From assembly GCF_022559625.1 (NCBI RefSeq), contig NZ_CP042288.1, forward strand, positions 2,428,155 to 2,492,154: 64,000 nt of DNA. Reading direction: 5' to 3'. The DNA comes from Aquisalinus flavus (GTDB lineage: Bacteria > Pseudomonadota > Alphaproteobacteria > Caulobacterales > Parvularculaceae). The position numbers were made by a program, and so were the translations under genes. Below are positions 62,850-64,000 of the stretch, in pieces. The notes beneath the pieces are model-generated. The model saw nothing but the letters and a program-made list of their open reading frames with translations. It was not told the DNA's origin and did no database searches. Every line of letters begins with the position of its first letter. Positions within the stretch are counted from its first letter, which is position 1.

Positions 62850-64000
62850 TCAGATCGCCTGTTTCTTCATCCGCCGACGCTGAACCGACGACGGGATGTG
62901 CATCGCTTCGCGGTATTTCGCCACGGTGCGGCGGGCAATATCGATATTCTCGATCTTCAACAGCTCCACGATCCGGTCGTCCGACAGGATCGCGTCCGGG
63001 TCCTCGGCGTCAATCAGCTCCCTGATGCGATAGCGCACGGCCTCTGCGGAATGGGTCACTTCCCCGGTTGCCGCAGCGATCGAGGCGGTGAAGAAGTATT
63101 TCAGCTCGAAAATGCCGCGCGGTGTCTGGATATATTTGTTGGCGGTGACCCGTGAGACCGTCGATTCATGCATCGAGATGGCTTCGGCGACCGCTTTCAG
63201 GTTGAGCGGCCTCAGATACCGCACTCCCTGCAACAGGAAGGCATCCTGCTTGCGGATGATTTCCGACGCGACCTTGAGGATGGTGCGGGCACGCTGGTCG
63301 AGGCTTTTGACCAGCCAGTTGGCGCTCGCCATCTGTTCCGACAGATAGGTCTTGTCGTTTTCCGGCAGTTTCCGGTCCGTGCTGAGCCGGGCGAAATACT
63401 GCCGGTTGGCAAGGACTTTCGGCAGGGTTTCCGCGTTCAGTTCGACCCGCCAGCCGCCATCATCGCCCTCGGTGACGATCACGTCGGGGATGACGACCTG
63501 GAGGTCGTCGCGGCCAAAGGCATAGCCGGGCTTTGGTGTCAGCGAGCGAACCTCGGTGATCAGCTGGACGATGCGCGGCTCGCCAAGACCCGTGGCCCGG
63601 CGCAGGCCGATCCGGTTAGCCGCGCCCAGAAGGTGCAGGTTTTCCAGGAACCGTTCCATCTCGCCGTCAAAGCGGCCACGGTCGATCAGTTGCAGCTTCA
63701 GGCATTCCTGCAGATTGCGGGCCCCGACGCCGGCGGGCTCGAAGCCCTGAATATAGGTCAGCACCCGGCGCACATCCTGGTGGGATATGCCGAGCCGGTC
63801 CGCGACTTCCTGAATATCGGCACGCAGGTAACCGCCCTCGTCGATCATGTCGATCAGATGCGCCCCGATCAGGCGCTCGACCTCGTTACGGGTCGCCAGC
63901 ATCAACTGGTCGGTGAGGTGGTCATGCAGGGTTTTCTCGCGCGAAATATTGGCCGCGCTGTCGAGGTCGGAATAATCTCCGGACTGACGCTGACCGGTAC
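62850..64000 (-). CDS. rpoN: RNA polymerase sigma-54 factor (5' end outside window)
   Basis: Alternative sigma factor recognising -24/-12 promoters with enhancer-binding activators. The last 383 codons are in the window, open through 64000. Visible are the core-binding region (EVADRLGISHQDVRRVLTYIQGFEPAGVGARNLQECL), the HTH region (KAVAEAISMHESTVSRVTANKYIQTPRGIFELKYFF) and the RpoN box (IARRTVAKYREAMHIPSS). It heads the conserved rpoN-hpf-ptsN cluster. Matching -24/-12 elements occur at 49959, 59155 and 60007 in the exopolysaccharide locus. Confidence 0.96.
   Translation of the reverse strand, partial: TGQRQSGDYSDLDSAANISREKTLHDHLTDQLMLATRNEVERLIGAHLIDMIDEGGYLRADIQEVADRLGISHQDVRRVLTYIQGFEPAGVGARNLQECLKLQLIDRGRFDGEMERFLENLHLLGAANRIGLRRATGLGEPRIVQLITEVRSLTPKPGYAFGRDDLQVVIPDVIVTEGDDGGWRVELNAETLPKVLANRQYFARLSTDRKLPENDKTYLSEQMASANWLVKSLDQRARTILKVASEIIRKQDAFLLQGVRYLRPLNLKAVAEAISMHESTVSRVTANKYIQTPRGIFELKYFFTASIAAATGEVTHSAEAVRYRIRELIDAEDPDAILSDDRIVELLKIENIDIARRTVAKYREAMHIPSSVQRRRMKKQAI

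Overview
The window is high-GC (roughly 60-65% by eye), gene-dense alphaproteobacterial chromosome. GcrA, GANTC (CcrM-type) sites, CtrA-type boxes (TTAA-N7-TTAA, TTAACCAT), the dnaA-rpsT-mutM and rpoN-hpf-ptsN neighbourhoods and a FYDLN-type acidic protein point to the Caulobacterales/Hyphomonadaceae/Parvularculales side of the class. The genus cannot be told from the sequence alone. There is no phage, insertion sequence or CRISPR array; accessory character comes from polysaccharide genes, a degenerate glycosidase and a dispersed two-hairpin repeat.

Layout. 1-7.3 kb: housekeeping block on the minus strand (dnaA, cut by the window edge; rpsT; mutM; rpsA; cmk) interrupted by a small secreted protein and a glycosidase-family pseudogene with an internal deletion. 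7.4-15.1 kb: acyltransferase, long-form dCTP deaminase, metZ-apaG, trkH, hslO with an ABC-2 permease. 15.2-20.5 kb: gcrA behind a perfect CtrA box, then phoR/phoU/phoB (without pstCAB) with two Pho boxes, then pyk. 20.5-26.6 kb: DUF4038-type glycosidase, ccmCDE cytochrome c maturation genes, an efflux MFS transporter, a DUF1080 secreted protein. 26.7-29.8 kb: a TetR regulator with three near-identical palindromic operators, followed by plsC and an LplT-like transporter. 29.9-35.7 kb: a thioredoxin-fold-like protein, cysQ, queG, a Gly/Tyr-rich lipoprotein, aroA, a FYDLN protein, tRNA-Ala(GGC). 35.9-39.9 kb: a metal-uptake-like set (small CxxCH protein, TonB receptor, PepSY protein). 39.9-47.7 kb: NhaP antiporter, an acyltransferase/membrane protein/winged-helix operon, a hybrid histidine kinase with two receiver domains, a CE15-type glucuronoyl esterase. 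47.8-60.9 kb: an exopolysaccharide locus (two Wzy/ligase-type proteins, ExoY-like transferase, three glycosyltransferases, ExoP-type tyrosine kinase, beta-barrel, Wza-type lipoprotein, UppP). 61.2-64 kb: DUF1150, ptsN, hpf and rpoN (cut by the window edge).

The main new observations are two. (1) A 111-bp intergenic repeat with two hairpins occurs three times, and each copy begins exactly at a terminal GCC-TAG (Ala-stop) of an unrelated gene; one copy also supplies the stop of the convergent gene. (2) Sigma-54 -24/-12 promoters lie in front of three units of the exopolysaccharide locus (one perfect, two good), and rpoN lies about 3 kb from that locus. Cell-cycle motifs before dnaA and gcrA, inverted Pho boxes, and the triple TetR operator on a phospholipid-remodelling operon add regulatory detail. 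All functional assignments are from reading motifs and gene order; no database search was possible.
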